DNA from: Bradyrhizobium sp. PSBB068
GTDB taxonomy: Bacteria; Pseudomonadota; Alphaproteobacteria; Rhizobiales; Xanthobacteraceae
NCBI GenBank assembly: GCA_016839165.1
Contig: CP069300.1
Coordinates: 1,364,001 to 1,428,000 of the forward strand
Length of the DNA: 64,000 nt
Direction of reading: 5' to 3'
Below are positions 35,784 through 43,586 of the stretch, one piece after another. Positions within the stretch are counted from its first letter, which is position 1; the number at the start of each line of letters is the position of its first letter. The notes under the pieces are model-generated. The model did not search any database, was not told where the DNA came from, and worked only from the letters and a program-made list of their open reading frames with translations. A program made the translations under genes and the position numbers.

Positions 35784-36311
35784 TTACTTCTTGTCCTTCT
35801 TGCGGTGCTTCTTCTTTTTCTTGTGATCGCCGTCTTCGTCGTCATCTTCCTCGAGATCGATGTCATCGACTTCAAGGGCAATCGCTTCCGCTGCCGCGCG
35901 CTCGGCGGCATCGCGTTCGGCCTGCTCGGCGGCTTCACGCTCCTTGGTGCGCTTGTAGTCTTCCCAGGCGTCGAAGATCATGTGCAGCCACGGCATCACC
36001 TGCTCGATCGACGGCAATTGGCCGGGCGGGCCGGCTTCACCGCGCGGACCGGCGGGACCCTGCGGGCCCTGAGGACCGGCTTCGCCGCGCGGACCCTGCA
36101 CGCCTGCCTTGCCTTGCGCCCCCGGCTTGCCCTGAGGGCCTGCCTTGCCTTGCACGCCCGCCTTGCCCTGCGGACCCGGCTTGCCGCGCGGACCTTCCGG
36201 TCCCGGGCGCCCTGGATGTCCCTGCGGTCCGGGCTTTCCCGGCTCGCCCTGACGGCCCTGTGGCCCCGGCGCTCCTCGTGCCCCCTGGCGGGAAGTTGTC
36301 TCGTCAGCCAC
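35784..36311 (-). CDS. collagen-like protein (30 uninterrupted G-X-Y triplets)
   Basis: A 175-residue protein. After MADETTSRQ comes an unbroken run of 30 Gly-X-Y triplets (residues ~10-99), rich in Pro, Gln, Lys, Arg and Glu, as in bacterial collagen-like proteins. A helical region ([20 protein letters not shown]), an acidic/Ala-rich helix, a run of Asp/Glu ([14 protein letters not shown]) and a Lys-rich C-terminus follow. No signal peptide or anchor is seen, so either it is cytoplasmic or exported by another route. The amphipathic segment after the collagen run may be a trimerisation domain. Divergent from the GNAT-like gene. Confidence 0.85.
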   Translation of the reverse strand: MADETTSRQGARGAPGPQGRQGEPGKPGPQGHPGRPGPEGPRGKPGPQGKAGVQGKAGPQGKPGAQGKAGVQGPRGEAGPQGPQGPAGPRGEAGPPGQLPSIEQVMPWLHMIFDAWEDYKRTKEREAAEQAERDAAERAAAEAIALEVDDIDLEEDDDEDGDHKKKKKHRKKDKK

Positions 36312-36414
36312 TGATATGCTCCGTCGCGATGTGAAGCCGCTTGTAACAGAGGTTGGACGACGGCTTCAATTCTGCCCGGCGGCACCGATGCAAGCGATCA
36401 ACAGTCATAATTCC

Positions 36415-37416
36415 ATGGGCATTATGACAACGGAGGACGCATTGCGGGTTTTGGACGGCAGCTACGGCGACGAACCGCAATCGCTCGACATCGTCGTGAC
36501 GCGGCAGGATGTGCTTGACGAAGCAGGCTTTCGCAGCACGGGCGTGCTCGAGCTGTACGAGCACTTGTTTCCCGCGAACGAGCGCGACAGTCCTGACGAC
36601 ATCGTGCGATGGCTGTTGTCGGATGACGTCGGCGAGACCAGGTGTTTCAGCGTCGCCGGCCAGGAGATGTCCTATCGGCTCGACTCGCGCTGCTTCATCC
36701 TGCGCGCCGCCGGGCGCGCGATCGGGCTCGGCTTCTTTACCTACGATCACGCAAGCGAGCTGATCTTCTGCAACCATGTCGGCATTGGGAAGGCGTGGCG
36801 CGGCCGTGGCCTGGCGCGCGCGTTCTATCGCGAGATGGTCGCCATGCTCGACGCGTTGTTCCCGCGCAATGTCGGGGTGGTGCTCGAAGCCGAGCCGTTC
36901 GACCGCGATCGCCTGGCAGCGATCATCGCCGATCTCGAGCAAACGGGCAGGCGGCCGCTCGCGGCGCATGAGCAGGATCAGATCGGCCGCTTGCTGCGCG
37001 TGAGCTGGTACGACAGGCTCGACTATTCCGTGTTCTGCGACGCGCGCACGATGCTGCCGCTCGCGTGCCGCTCGCCGTGTCTCGATCCGTCGCTGCCGGC
37101 ATCGGAATGGGCAGGAGGCGAAGAAAACTACTGGTTGATGCGGCAGGCGCGGAGCGGTGCGTCCTCCGCCGAGAGGCGCGCAAGTGACCTTTGGCAAAAT
37201 GCCGTCGCCGCGATCTACGTCGAGATCCTCGCGAAGTCCCTCGTCGATGACGATCCGAATGGACGGCGCGATTATTGGGACTATGCGACCGCGCTGGTGG
37301 CCCGGACGATGCAACAGACCGCGACGATCGACGTGCGTCTCGCGCGCTGCCTCGGTGACGAGGACAGCGCTCTACTGTCGCGCTGGCGGCGTCTTGCGAT
37401 CGATCTCTCGATCTAA
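36415..37416 (+). CDS. GNAT-like acetyltransferase domain protein
   Basis: About 333 residues from the ATG at 36415 (further starts at 36388 and 36424 are possible; the longest frame, from 36316, would leave 4 bp to the divergent collagen gene). The segment VGIGKAWRGRGLARAFYREM fits the acetyl-CoA-binding motif A (R-G-x-G-L/A) of GNAT enzymes, preceded by a strand with FFTYDHASELIFCNHVGI. The C-terminal ~130 residues are unassigned. Substrate unknown; this could be an acetyltransferase with an additional domain. Confidence 0.65.
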   Translation: MGIMTTEDALRVLDGSYGDEPQSLDIVVTRQDVLDEAGFRSTGVLELYEHLFPANERDSPDDIVRWLLSDDVGETRCFSVAGQEMSYRLDSRCFILRAAGRAIGLGFFTYDHASELIFCNHVGIGKAWRGRGLARAFYREMVAMLDALFPRNVGVVLEAEPFDRDRLAAIIADLEQTGRRPLAAHEQDQIGRLLRVSWYDRLDYSVFCDARTMLPLACRSPCLDPSLPASEWAGGEENYWLMRQARSGASSAERRASDLWQNAVAAIYVEILAKSLVDDDPNGRRDYWDYATALVARTMQQTATIDVRLARCLGDEDSALLSRWRRLAIDLSI

Positions 37417-37458
37417 GGCCTAATGAGACTAGGTGGAGCTAAATCGACGGCGGAACTT

Positions 37459-37604
37459 CACCTCTCCCTTGGGAGAGGTCGGCGCGTAGCGCCGGGTGAG
37501 GGGGTACGGTCTATCGAGAGCGCAAGAGCCCTCACCCGGATTGCACTGGACGATGCTTCGCATCGCCAGGCGCAATCCGACCTCTCCCCGACGGGGAGAG
37601 GTGA
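37459..37604. repeat. dispersed inverted repeat, family A copy 4
   Basis: Outer arms cacctctcccttgggagagg and acctctccccgacggggaga, with the core gtcggcgcgtagcgccgggt in common with the copy at 25713 and an internal stem gatgcttcgcatc. It lies between the GNAT-like gene (+) and the Fis-like gene (-), a convergent gap. Confidence 0.85.
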
Positions 37605-37656
37605 ACCAAGGCCGCGCCGAGCCGACTCAGTCAAAACTCATCCCGCTTTGGAGCCG

Positions 37657-37917
37657 CTAGGCCGCGGCGTGCTCGCTATGCGGCACGTCGATGCCGTCGG
37701 CGGAATATTCGCGAATCTTGTTCCGCAAGGTTCGGACCGAGAGTCCCAGCACGCGCGCGGCGCGGGTGCGATTGCCGTCGCAGCGCGCGAGCGTTTGCAG
37801 CACCAGTTCGCGCTCGACTTCGTCGACGGTCGCGCCGATCAGCAACGGGACGATTTCATTTGGAGCCAGCGACGGCAGCAGCGCTTCCGGCGACGGTACG
37901 GTGGACGCGTATGACAT
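37657..37917 (-). CDS. stand-alone Fis-type HTH protein, FlbD-like
   Basis: An 86-residue protein made only of a DNA-binding domain. Residues ~32-75 read VERELVLQTLARCDGNRTRAA then RVLGLSVRTLRNKIREY, the Fis-type helix-turn-helix found at the C-terminus of NtrC-family sigma-54 activators, and closest to FlbD (flagellar regulator). The receiver and AAA+ domains are absent. The ATG at 37917 follows GGGAGGAG. A perfect CtrA box lies 88 bp upstream. It may be a decoy or partner of a full-length FlbD, or a nucleoid-type regulator. Confidence 0.88.
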   Translation of the reverse strand: MSYASTVPSPEALLPSLAPNEIVPLLIGATVDEVERELVLQTLARCDGNRTRAARVLGLSVRTLRNKIREYSADGIDVPHSEHAAA

Positions 37918-38004
37918 GAACTCCTCCCGATCAACGCCCGCCTCGTCGATGAGGCGGAGACATCGAGAACCAACTACCCCGTAGATCCACGGTGTGCCGG
38001 TTTG

Positions 38005-38020
38005 GTTAACAAGTCCTTAA
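38005..38020 (-). promoter_or_regulatory. perfect CtrA box upstream of the FlbD-like gene
   Basis: On the minus strand the sequence TTAAGGACTTGTTAAC matches the CtrA consensus TTAA-N7-TTAAC exactly. It sits 88-103 bp before the start codon, which is a common position for CtrA sites. CtrA control of flagellar and cell-cycle genes in alphaproteobacteria fits an FlbD-like product. Confidence 0.7.
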
Positions 38021-38086
38021 TGCCTCGCTAACTCCATGCTTTGTAAGCAAAATACCTAGAAATCGCCACGATTGCGGTTCCATCCG

Positions 38087-38854
38087 TCACAGTGTCCGGT
38101 AGCCGCCATCGACCATCACGATCGATCCGGAGACATAGGCCGACAGGTCCGAGGCGAGGAAGATCGCAGGACCCACGATGTCCTCCGGCTTGCCGGCGCG
38201 GCCCAGCGGGGTGTGGTCCATGAACACTTTCACGAGGTCGGGATTGGTGGCGCGCACCTTCTCGTTCAGCGGCGTTTCGATGAAGCCGGGGCCGATCGCA
38301 TTGACGCGCACGCCGTCCTTGCCGAGCTCGGCGGCCAGCGCCTTGGTGAAGCCAAGCACGCCGTGCTTGGAGGCGGTGTAGGCCGGCGAACTCGGCGTGC
38401 GCAGATGCACGAACGACTGGATCGAACCGATATTGACGATGCGCCCCTTGTTCTTGCGCAGCGGCGCGAGGAAGGAATGCGTCACGTTGAAGACGCCGGT
38501 GAGATTGATCGAGATGATGTCCTCCCAATCCTTGATCACGGCCTCCTCAGTCCCGAGCATGCCGTTGCGGCGTGCGATGCCGGCATTGTTGACCAGGATC
38601 GAGACCGGCCCGACCTTGTCGGCGACCTGCTGTGCCATCGCGACGCAGGCGTTGCGATCGGTCACGTCGAGCGCGAAGCTGTCCGCCTTGCCGCCGGCAC
38701 TCCTGATCTCCTTGGCCGCTTCTGCTGCCGCATCGCCGTTCATGTCGAGCAGTACCACGCGCGCACCCTCGCGGCCGTAGCCCAACGCGATGGCGCGCCC
38801 GATGCCCGAGCCTGCACCGGTGATGACGGCGATGTGATTGTCGAGAAGGGCCAT
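38087..38854 (-). CDS. SDR family oxidoreductase
   Basis: A 255-residue short-chain dehydrogenase of the classical type. The start at 38854 (AAGGAA 5 bp upstream) gives MALLDNHIAVITGAGSGIGR, the cofactor motif TGxxxGIG. NNAG is present in ILVNNAGIARRNG; the catalytic Ser is in NIGSIQSFVHL and the YxxxK pair in AYTASKHGVLG. The Asp after the second strand (VVLLDMNGD) suggests NAD preference. The C-terminal VSGSIVMVDGGYRT is typical. Substrate unknown. Confidence 0.94.
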   Translation of the reverse strand: MALLDNHIAVITGAGSGIGRAIALGYGREGARVVLLDMNGDAAAEAAKEIRSAGGKADSFALDVTDRNACVAMAQQVADKVGPVSILVNNAGIARRNGMLGTEEAVIKDWEDIISINLTGVFNVTHSFLAPLRKNKGRIVNIGSIQSFVHLRTPSSPAYTASKHGVLGFTKALAAELGKDGVRVNAIGPGFIETPLNEKVRATNPDLVKVFMDHTPLGRAGKPEDIVGPAIFLASDLSAYVSGSIVMVDGGYRTL

Positions 38855-38978
38855 GGCGTTTCCTTGTTCTGATTTGAGAGCGTTGCCGACAACACTATTC
38901 AAAACTGCCCCAACCGAAACGCCAAGCCGTGTTTGTGCGTTGCTGTCATCCATATTCGGATGACGGTACGGACCGATC

Positions 38979-39452
38979 ATGGACCCGCATATCAGACACT
39001 GGAAAGTTGCGATCGAGCGCTTCTGCGCGGCGTCTGATCCGGACTATCGCGAGATCGCCAAATTGATCGCCGAGATCGCCATGACCGATATCGACGAGAC
39101 GCTGCGGCATGCGGCCGCACAGGTGCTGCCGATCCTGCGCCAGGCGGCGCTGAAAACGGCCGATCGCCGCACGAGGTCGATGGCGCTGCGCCGTCTCGGC
39201 ATCGTCAGCGATGCGCTGCACATGCTGTCGGCGCCGCGGTTCGGCCGGCGCGGCTTGACGCCGAAGGCGTTGACGCAGGAGGAGCGCTACCGGCAATTGC
39301 TCGGCCTGCCGTTCGGCCGCCATCTCGCGGTGACCGAAATCCAGCAGGCGTTCAAGCGCGCCGCCAAGACGATGCATCCCGACGGCGGTGGCAATGGCGC
39401 CGCGTTCCTCGAGCTTGCCGCCGCGCGCGACGCTTTGATCAAGCATCACTGA
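38979..39452 (+). CDS. J-domain (DnaJ-like) protein
   Basis: A 157-residue protein with a helical N-terminal ~100 residues of unknown nature and a C-terminal J domain: EERYRQLLGLPFGRHLAVTE, then IQQAFKRAAKTMHPDGGGNG with the HPD motif needed to stimulate Hsp70 ATPase, then FLELAAARDALIKHH. The domain sits at the C-terminus rather than the N-terminus. Its last codons and stop are part of an 18-bp tandem repeat (39441-39494). A specialised Hsp70 co-chaperone is likely. Confidence 0.86.
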   Translation: MDPHIRHWKVAIERFCAASDPDYREIAKLIAEIAMTDIDETLRHAAAQVLPILRQAALKTADRRTRSMALRRLGIVSDALHMLSAPRFGRRGLTPKALTQEERYRQLLGLPFGRHLAVTEIQQAFKRAAKTMHPDGGGNGAAFLELAAARDALIKHH

Positions 39453-39494
39453 TGCGTCAAGCATCACTGATACGTAAAGCATCACTGACGCGCG
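39441..39494 (+). repeat. 18-bp tandem repeat, three copies, spanning a stop codon
   Basis: Units start at 39441, 39459 and 39477, each AAGCATCACTGA followed by six variable bases. Copy 1 contains the last three codons and the stop of the J-domain gene. Copies 2 and 3 repeat the same K-H-H-stop in the same frame. Confidence 0.9.
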
Positions 39495-39572
39495 ATCGCA
39501 TGACGTCCGACAGCACAAGGGCGGACGACGCGGTGTTGCCGCGTGTCCGCCCCGCGCGCGATCGGCGAATGC

Positions 39573-39827
39573 TCAGTACGAGCAGGTGCCGTTGTTCAGG
39601 AGTCCGGTTTTGTAGCTGAACGCGGCGTCGAAGGTCGGCAGCTCTTCGCTGACGACGGCGAAGTTCGCAGGCCACGGCGTGGTCGGGATGCTCTGGTCCC
39701 AGATCTGGCAGAAGCCGGTGTCTTGCCAGCGGATCAGATGATACGGATTGGCGCTGGCGGGGCTGGCCGCTGCAAGCACGGATACGGTGGCGGCCATGGC
39801 GGCACAGGCGATCGCAAGACGACGCAT
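39573..39827 (-). CDS. secreted small protein of unknown function
   Basis: An 84-residue protein. The ATG at 39827 follows GGAGA and gives a signal peptide (MRRLAIACAAMAATVSVLAA..ASA). The mature part has NPYHLIRWQDTGFCQIWDQS and a C-terminal GLLNNGTCSY, the two Cys probably forming a disulfide. I have seen similar short proteins in Bradyrhizobium but know no function. The upstream frame to 39902 is discounted. Confidence 0.78.
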   Translation of the reverse strand: MRRLAIACAAMAATVSVLAAASPASANPYHLIRWQDTGFCQIWDQSIPTTPWPANFAVVSEELPTFDAAFSYKTGLLNNGTCSY

Positions 39828-40054
39828 GGGAAATCTCCGGTTTGAAAAAGTGAATGCTCCGCGGGGCAATCCGGGAACTCGGGGGCCGTTCGCCCCGGAC
39901 ATGCAGTGAGTGTTGCAACCTCGGGAACAGGTTCAACGCCGTCATTGCGCCAAATTGTGCCTGACTACGTGCTGGCTACAGTCGGCGTACGGCGATTCGG
40001 GCCGGCTGCGCGACGCGCGTAAATCGACGTGAGCAAATCCTGAGGAGACTGCAC

Positions 40055-40495
40055 ATGAAGTTTTCATTGATCCTTCGCGCCGCGCTGGTCGCACTGCTGG
40101 CGTTCACCGGCGTCGCCTTCTCGTCCGCGGCCCGTGCCGACAGCGGCTTCGTGACGCTCACGATCTACAAGGCCGGCTGGTTCATCGGCGGCTCCGGCGG
40201 CAGCGGCGTGCTGACCTTCCGCGGCCGCTCCTATCGGCTGTCCACCGGCGGCCTCGATTACGGCCTGGTGTTCGGCGGCTCCAAGACCGTGCTGCGCGGC
40301 CGCGTCAGCAACATCAACCGTCCGTCCGACGTCGCCGGCGTCTATGGCGCAGCGGGTGCGGGGCTTGCCGTCGGCCGCGGCGCGCGCGCGATCGTGCTGA
40401 CCAACCAGAAGGGCGCGGTGCTGGAGCTGACCGGCCACCAGGTCGGCCTGATGGCGAACGCCGATCTGAGCGGCCTTGCGATCACGATGCAGTAG
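40055..40495 (+). CDS. secreted protein of unknown function, beta-rich
   Basis: A 146-residue protein with a signal peptide (MKFSLILRAALVALLAFTGV...ARA). The mature part reads GWFIGGSGGSGVLTFRGRSY, LSTGGLDYGLVFGGSKTVLR, NINRPSDVAGVYGAAGAGLA and VLELTGHQVGLMANADLSGL, a Gly-rich repeated-strand pattern seen in other rhizobial hypothetical proteins. It may bind lipid or stay in the periplasm, but that is conjecture. The ATG at 40055 has GAGGAG just upstream. Confidence 0.82.
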   Translation: MKFSLILRAALVALLAFTGVAFSSAARADSGFVTLTIYKAGWFIGGSGGSGVLTFRGRSYRLSTGGLDYGLVFGGSKTVLRGRVSNINRPSDVAGVYGAAGAGLAVGRGARAIVLTNQKGAVLELTGHQVGLMANADLSGLAITMQ

Positions 40496-40585
40496 GGTTG
40501 ACGGTGTGGAGCGGGGCCAGCGACAGCTGATCGTCGAGCCCAGCCCACATCTGCAGCTTAGGTGGACGCGATCCATTTCCGTCAT

Positions 40586-40616
40586 CCCCCCGCAATGGCA
40601 TCGCCATTGCGGGGGG
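40586..40616. repeat. perfect 14-bp stem hairpin with three-base loop
   Basis: CCCCCCGCAATGGC and GCCATTGCGGGGGG enclose a loop of only three bases. It lies 91 bp downstream of the gene ending at 40495 and could act as a transcription or processing barrier. No T run follows, so it is not a standard Rho-independent terminator. Confidence 0.7.
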
Positions 40617-40782
40617 ACTTGTGAACTGGCACCGTAACAGCGGCGAATGCCCGGGCAGGCCGAGCCTCGGCAGTCGCCGATCATTTCCAAACCGTTCCAT
40701 GCATTTTCCGGCGTCTGTCTCGCGTCCCGGGAACAAGTGTTCACTTTGTAACTTAAGACTCGTGCCTCACGGGACGGGTCTG

Positions 40783-40998
40783 ATGAGTGCAATAAGTTCG
40801 CAAAACGAAGAGATCGAAAAGCTGCCGGCCAAGCTGTGCCGCTGCCGCAGGCAGCCGGAGCTGGTCCGGACCATGCTCAGCGTGCAGACGGGCCGGCACG
40901 TCCGCATGTTCGAATGCAGATGCGGTGAACGCATTTGGGACGATGAGAGCCGCTTCGATTGGGCGGCCTCTCCACGAGGCGAACGACAGATCGGCTGA
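40783..40998 (+). CDS. small Cys-motif protein of unknown function
   Basis: A 71-residue protein. From the ATG at 40783: MSAISSQNEEIEKLPAKL, then CRCRRQPELVRTMLSVQTGRH and MFECRCGERIWDDESRFDW. The two C-x-C pairs separated by ~27 residues look like a zinc ribbon. The frame upstream to 40621 lacks a convincing start. Function unknown; small proteins of this pattern are common in Bradyrhizobium. Confidence 0.72.
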   Translation: MSAISSQNEEIEKLPAKLCRCRRQPELVRTMLSVQTGRHVRMFECRCGERIWDDESRFDWAASPRGERQIG

Positions 40999-41303
40999 TC
41001 GCCAGACGGCCGCCCGGCGGACGCCGGGTACCGGCCGAAAAGCCACGGGCCGAAACAAAGCGGCCAATCCATAGGAACGATTGCGGGTCGGGAAAATTAG
41101 GCGAGGGTGGATGCGTTCCCGGCCCCCAAGTTGGCGCATTCACTTTCAGTCCCGGCGCTCCTCCCCGGAGTGCCGGGACTTATTATCTGTTATTTGGCAA
41201 CGGCTTCGCCGACGAGCAACTCGCCGACCGCGCAAAAGCGTGGCGCCGCTGAGCCACGCGGTCGGCGTATTCCCTTCATGCCGCGGCGTGCAATGCGCCT
41301 GGA
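40999..41303. other. 305-bp region with no recognisable gene
   Basis: Short ORFs exist in several frames but none has a credible start or protein-like composition. No regulatory motif was recognised. It lies between the small Cys-motif gene and the first micro-ORF copy. Confidence 0.4.
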
Positions 41304-41393
41304 TCACCGTCCGCTGATAAAATCCAAAGCACGTGGTCCAGCCTCCCCGACGCATCGTTCCAATACAAGAAGGCCGCCGGGCAGGGCGGCCAT
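41304..41393 (-). CDS. 29-codon micro-ORF, copy 1
   Basis: ATG at 41393 to TGA at 41304 encodes MAALPGGLLVLERCVGEAGP plus nine residues. It aligns without gaps with a second 29-codon ORF at 42221-42310 on the same strand; start and stop are conserved and most differences fall inside codons. No ribosome-binding site is obvious. This may be a small protein family or a decayed duplicated coding fragment. Confidence 0.35.
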   Translation of the reverse strand: MAALPGGLLVLERCVGEAGPRALDFISGR

Positions 41394-41513
41394 GGTGTCC
41401 GCATTGTTGCTGTCCGTCGGCCGCTCCGTTGCTGAGTTACGGTGACGGTGCACTGAACGTTTCGTTCGCGATCTGGTGCGCCGTCACCGCAATAGCGATC
41501 ACTCCGACAGACC

Positions 41514-42062
41514 TCAGCTTGCCGGCATCAGCACCGAATTGACAACGTGAATGACGCCGTTCGACTGATTGACGTCCGGGATTGTCACGGTCGCTGCGCC
41601 GCCTTTGGCGTCGACGATCATCACCTTGCCGCCGGTCTTCCTGACCGTCAGCGGCTCGCCCTCGACCGTGATCAGGGTCTGTCCGTCCATCAGCTGATCG
41701 GCGTTCAGCTTGCCGGGAACGACATGGTACGTCAGAATCCTGGTAAGCGTCGCCTTGTTCTCGGGCTTCACGAGTGTCTCGACCGTCCCCTTGGGAAGTT
41801 TGCGGAACGCTGCATTGGTCGGTGCGAACACGGTAAAAGGTCCCGGTCCCGACAGCGTGTCGACAAGCCCTGCAGCCTTGACCGCCGCGACCAGCGTCGT
41901 GTGATCCTTCGAATTCACGGCGTTGGCGACGATCGTCTTCGACGGATACATCGCAGCGCCTCCGACCATCACGGTCTTTTCCTTGGCCGAGGCTTCAGGC
42001 AATGGACCTGCAAATGCGATCAGCACGGCAGTCGCGGCAGAGCCAAGCACGGAAAGTTTCAT
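41514..42062 (-). CDS. Fasciclin-domain secreted protein
   Basis: A 182-residue protein. The ATG at 42062 gives a signal peptide (MKLSVLGSAATAVLIAFAGP...ASA). The mature part is one fasciclin (FAS1) domain: FTVFAPTNAAFRKLPKGTVE (H1-like box), TRILTYHVVPGKLNADQLM, and the C-terminal VIHVVNSVLMPAS. FAS1 proteins mediate adhesion or matrix contact; in rhizobia related proteins are secreted. The flanking 29-codon micro-ORFs lie on the same strand. Confidence 0.93.
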   Translation of the reverse strand: MKLSVLGSAATAVLIAFAGPLPEASAKEKTVMVGGAAMYPSKTIVANAVNSKDHTTLVAAVKAAGLVDTLSGPGPFTVFAPTNAAFRKLPKGTVETLVKPENKATLTRILTYHVVPGKLNADQLMDGQTLITVEGEPLTVRKTGGKVMIVDAKGGAATVTIPDVNQSNGVIHVVNSVLMPAS

Positions 42063-42220
42063 GTGAGCGTCTCCATTCGTGAGGTCGGGCATTGCCCTTT
42101 TGCAATCGATGCGATGTGTACGAGGCGCGCCACAGTCGAATGGCGGTGTACCATCGCGCGAAAATCAGGACGCAGATCGCGCCTTGACTTCACGTGGAAC
42201 GCTGCCTGCATGCTTCCGGA

Positions 42221-42310
42221 TCACCGTTCGCAGACAAATTCCGAAACGGGTGATCCAGCCTCCTCGAGCCATCGTTTAACCAGCACGGAACCGTCGGGAA
42301 GGGCAGTCAT
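42221..42310 (-). CDS. 29-codon micro-ORF, copy 2
   Basis: ATG at 42310 to TGA at 42221 encodes MTALPDGSVLVKRWLEEAGS plus nine residues (ending EFVCER). It matches the copy at 41304-41393: ALP.G, an R[WC]..EAG core and .R-stop are shared. It lies immediately next to the divergent tspO start, so it may be read from the opposite side of that promoter. Expression is unproven. Confidence 0.4.
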   Translation of the reverse strand: MTALPDGSVLVKRWLEEAGSPVSEFVCER

Positions 42311-42337
42311 GATGTCTGGCATCGTGATAGGTCGATC

Positions 42338-42784
42338 ATGAGGCTTGGAAGGCTGGTCTTGTTCGTCGTGGCGGTGCTCGGGGCCGGTTTTGCCATCGGG
42401 TACCTGAACAGGCCCGATGCCTGGTACGCAGCCCTGAACAAGGCTGCGTTCAATCCGCCCAACTGGGTGTTTGCTCCGGCTTGGTCGATCATCTACCTGT
42501 TGATCGCCATCGCGGGCTGGCGTGTTTGGGAGCGGGGTTTGCGCATCAGCCGGCGAATCTGGCTGACGCAACTGGCTCTTAACTTTGCCTGGTCGCCGAT
42601 ATTCTTCAGCTTCCACCGGCCCGGCACGGCGCTTGCCGTCATCCTTGCCTTGTTGTCCGCAATCGTCATCTTCCAGGTCACGACGTGGAAGGCAGACAAG
42701 GTCAGTGCCATCCTCTTCGCCCCTTACGCGTGCTGGGTGGCGTTCGCCTCGCTGCTGAATGTCGAGATGGTCCGCCTGAATTAG
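42338..42784 (+). CDS. tspO: TspO/MBR family protein
   Basis: A 148-residue five-TM outer or inner membrane tryptophan-rich sensory protein. It has WYAALNKAAFNPPNWVFAPA followed by WSIIYLLIAIAGWRVWERGL, the signature loop of the family, and the C-terminal LFAPYACWVAFASLLNVEMV with the WxxFAxxLN motif. TspO binds porphyrins/tetrapyrroles and affects oxygen- and stress-dependent gene control in alphaproteobacteria. The start at 42338 is the first Met of TM1. Confidence 0.96.
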   Translation: MRLGRLVLFVVAVLGAGFAIGYLNRPDAWYAALNKAAFNPPNWVFAPAWSIIYLLIAIAGWRVWERGLRISRRIWLTQLALNFAWSPIFFSFHRPGTALAVILALLSAIVIFQVTTWKADKVSAILFAPYACWVAFASLLNVEMVRLN

Positions 42785-42790
42785 CGGATT

Positions 42791-43129
42791 TCACACTTCC
42801 CTGGCGCACCGAAGCCACTCCGTGTAGGCCTCGCCCCAGCTGGGCGGGCGGCCATGATAGAAATGATGGACACGGCCGGTGCCGAGCGACCTGTGGTTCA
42901 ACATCGCCCTTCGATGCGCGCCGTCCCTGATGTAAGCCCGCATGCTGTTCTCGTCCGTCCACACCGTGACGGTGTGGTAATAGTCGTTCGCGATCCTTGC
43001 CGACACGGAAACGTTGCCCGGCGCCCGGCGTGCCTGCGCCAGGCATCTGAGCGTATGCCACCAGAACGGCACCAGCTTAATCCGGCTGGCCGGCTTGAAC
43101 CCTGTAACGGAAACGAAAACCCCGATCAT
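42791..43129 (-). CDS. dimeric alpha-beta barrel (monooxygenase-like) protein
   Basis: A 112-residue protein: MIGVFVSVTGFKPASRIKLV, PFWWHTLRCLAQARRAPGNV, YYHTVTVWTDENSMRAYIRD and RRAMLNHRSLGTGRVHHFYH. The plan (strand, helix with WHT.R...QARRAPG, strand with H.VTVWTD, helix with M..Y...GAH..AM) is that of the ABM/DUF3291-type ferredoxin-like fold, often annotated as spheroidene monooxygenase-like. Substrate unknown. Convergent with tspO, with only a 6-bp gap. Confidence 0.75.
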   Translation of the reverse strand: MIGVFVSVTGFKPASRIKLVPFWWHTLRCLAQARRAPGNVSVSARIANDYYHTVTVWTDENSMRAYIRDGAHRRAMLNHRSLGTGRVHHFYHGRPPSWGEAYTEWLRCAREV

Positions 43130-43586
43130 CGATCATCCGTGAACACGATCGCGATGCGGCCGACATGCGGGCATCGGCGAATACAGCATGGGAGACGATG
43201 CAGATACGCCATGGATCGGCGTTTGGATCACCAGGTCCTGCAAAGCCGCCGGGATATCACGGCATCGATGCAGGCCAGTGCCGTATTAAGGTGGCATCTC
43301 ATTGGCGATCTGGAGCTTTGTCGAGCGAAGTGACTACCGGCTTGCGTGAAGAAAGCCCGTCAAAACAAGAATCTAGAGCCCCGCTCCGATTGCATCGGAA
43401 CGGACGGCTCCAGGGGCCAGCATTGCGACCGGGTGATTTCGGAATATTGGAAATGTATCCGTGAGTTGCCCGACGTGTCAAGTCGAGCGCCGGCCCACCG
43501 CCGGCTACTGTGCATGGGGTTGTTTTCGATATTTTGTCTAGCTGACGGCGTGAGCCGGCTCGGTCCACGCAGGGACGGCGCAGCGT
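43130..43586. other. 457-bp region with no credible gene; contains a palindromic repeat
   Basis: No protein-like frame was found. At 43362-43415 there is caaaacaagaatctagagcc followed by the palindrome tccgattgcatcgga, a motif I recall as a dispersed element in Bradyrhizobium. The remaining DNA has lower GC than the flanking genes. Confidence 0.5.

Noticed and set aside
35805..36314. 169-codon plus-strand ORF antisense to the collagen-like gene
   Set aside because: It mirrors the G-X-Y periodicity of the minus strand, which is the true coding strand because it gives continuous Gly triplets and a sensible start.
39441..39494. Possible CRISPR array
   Set aside because: Three contiguous 18-bp repeats have no spacers, no cas genes are near, and the repeats include a coding stop.
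41107..41445. 112-codon plus-strand ORF
   Set aside because: No start signal; it runs antisense over micro-ORF copy 1, and the sequence is low in protein-like features.
43299..43568. 89-codon minus-strand ORF in the gene-free gap
   Set aside because: No ribosome-binding site or protein-like pattern, and it runs through a palindromic repeat.
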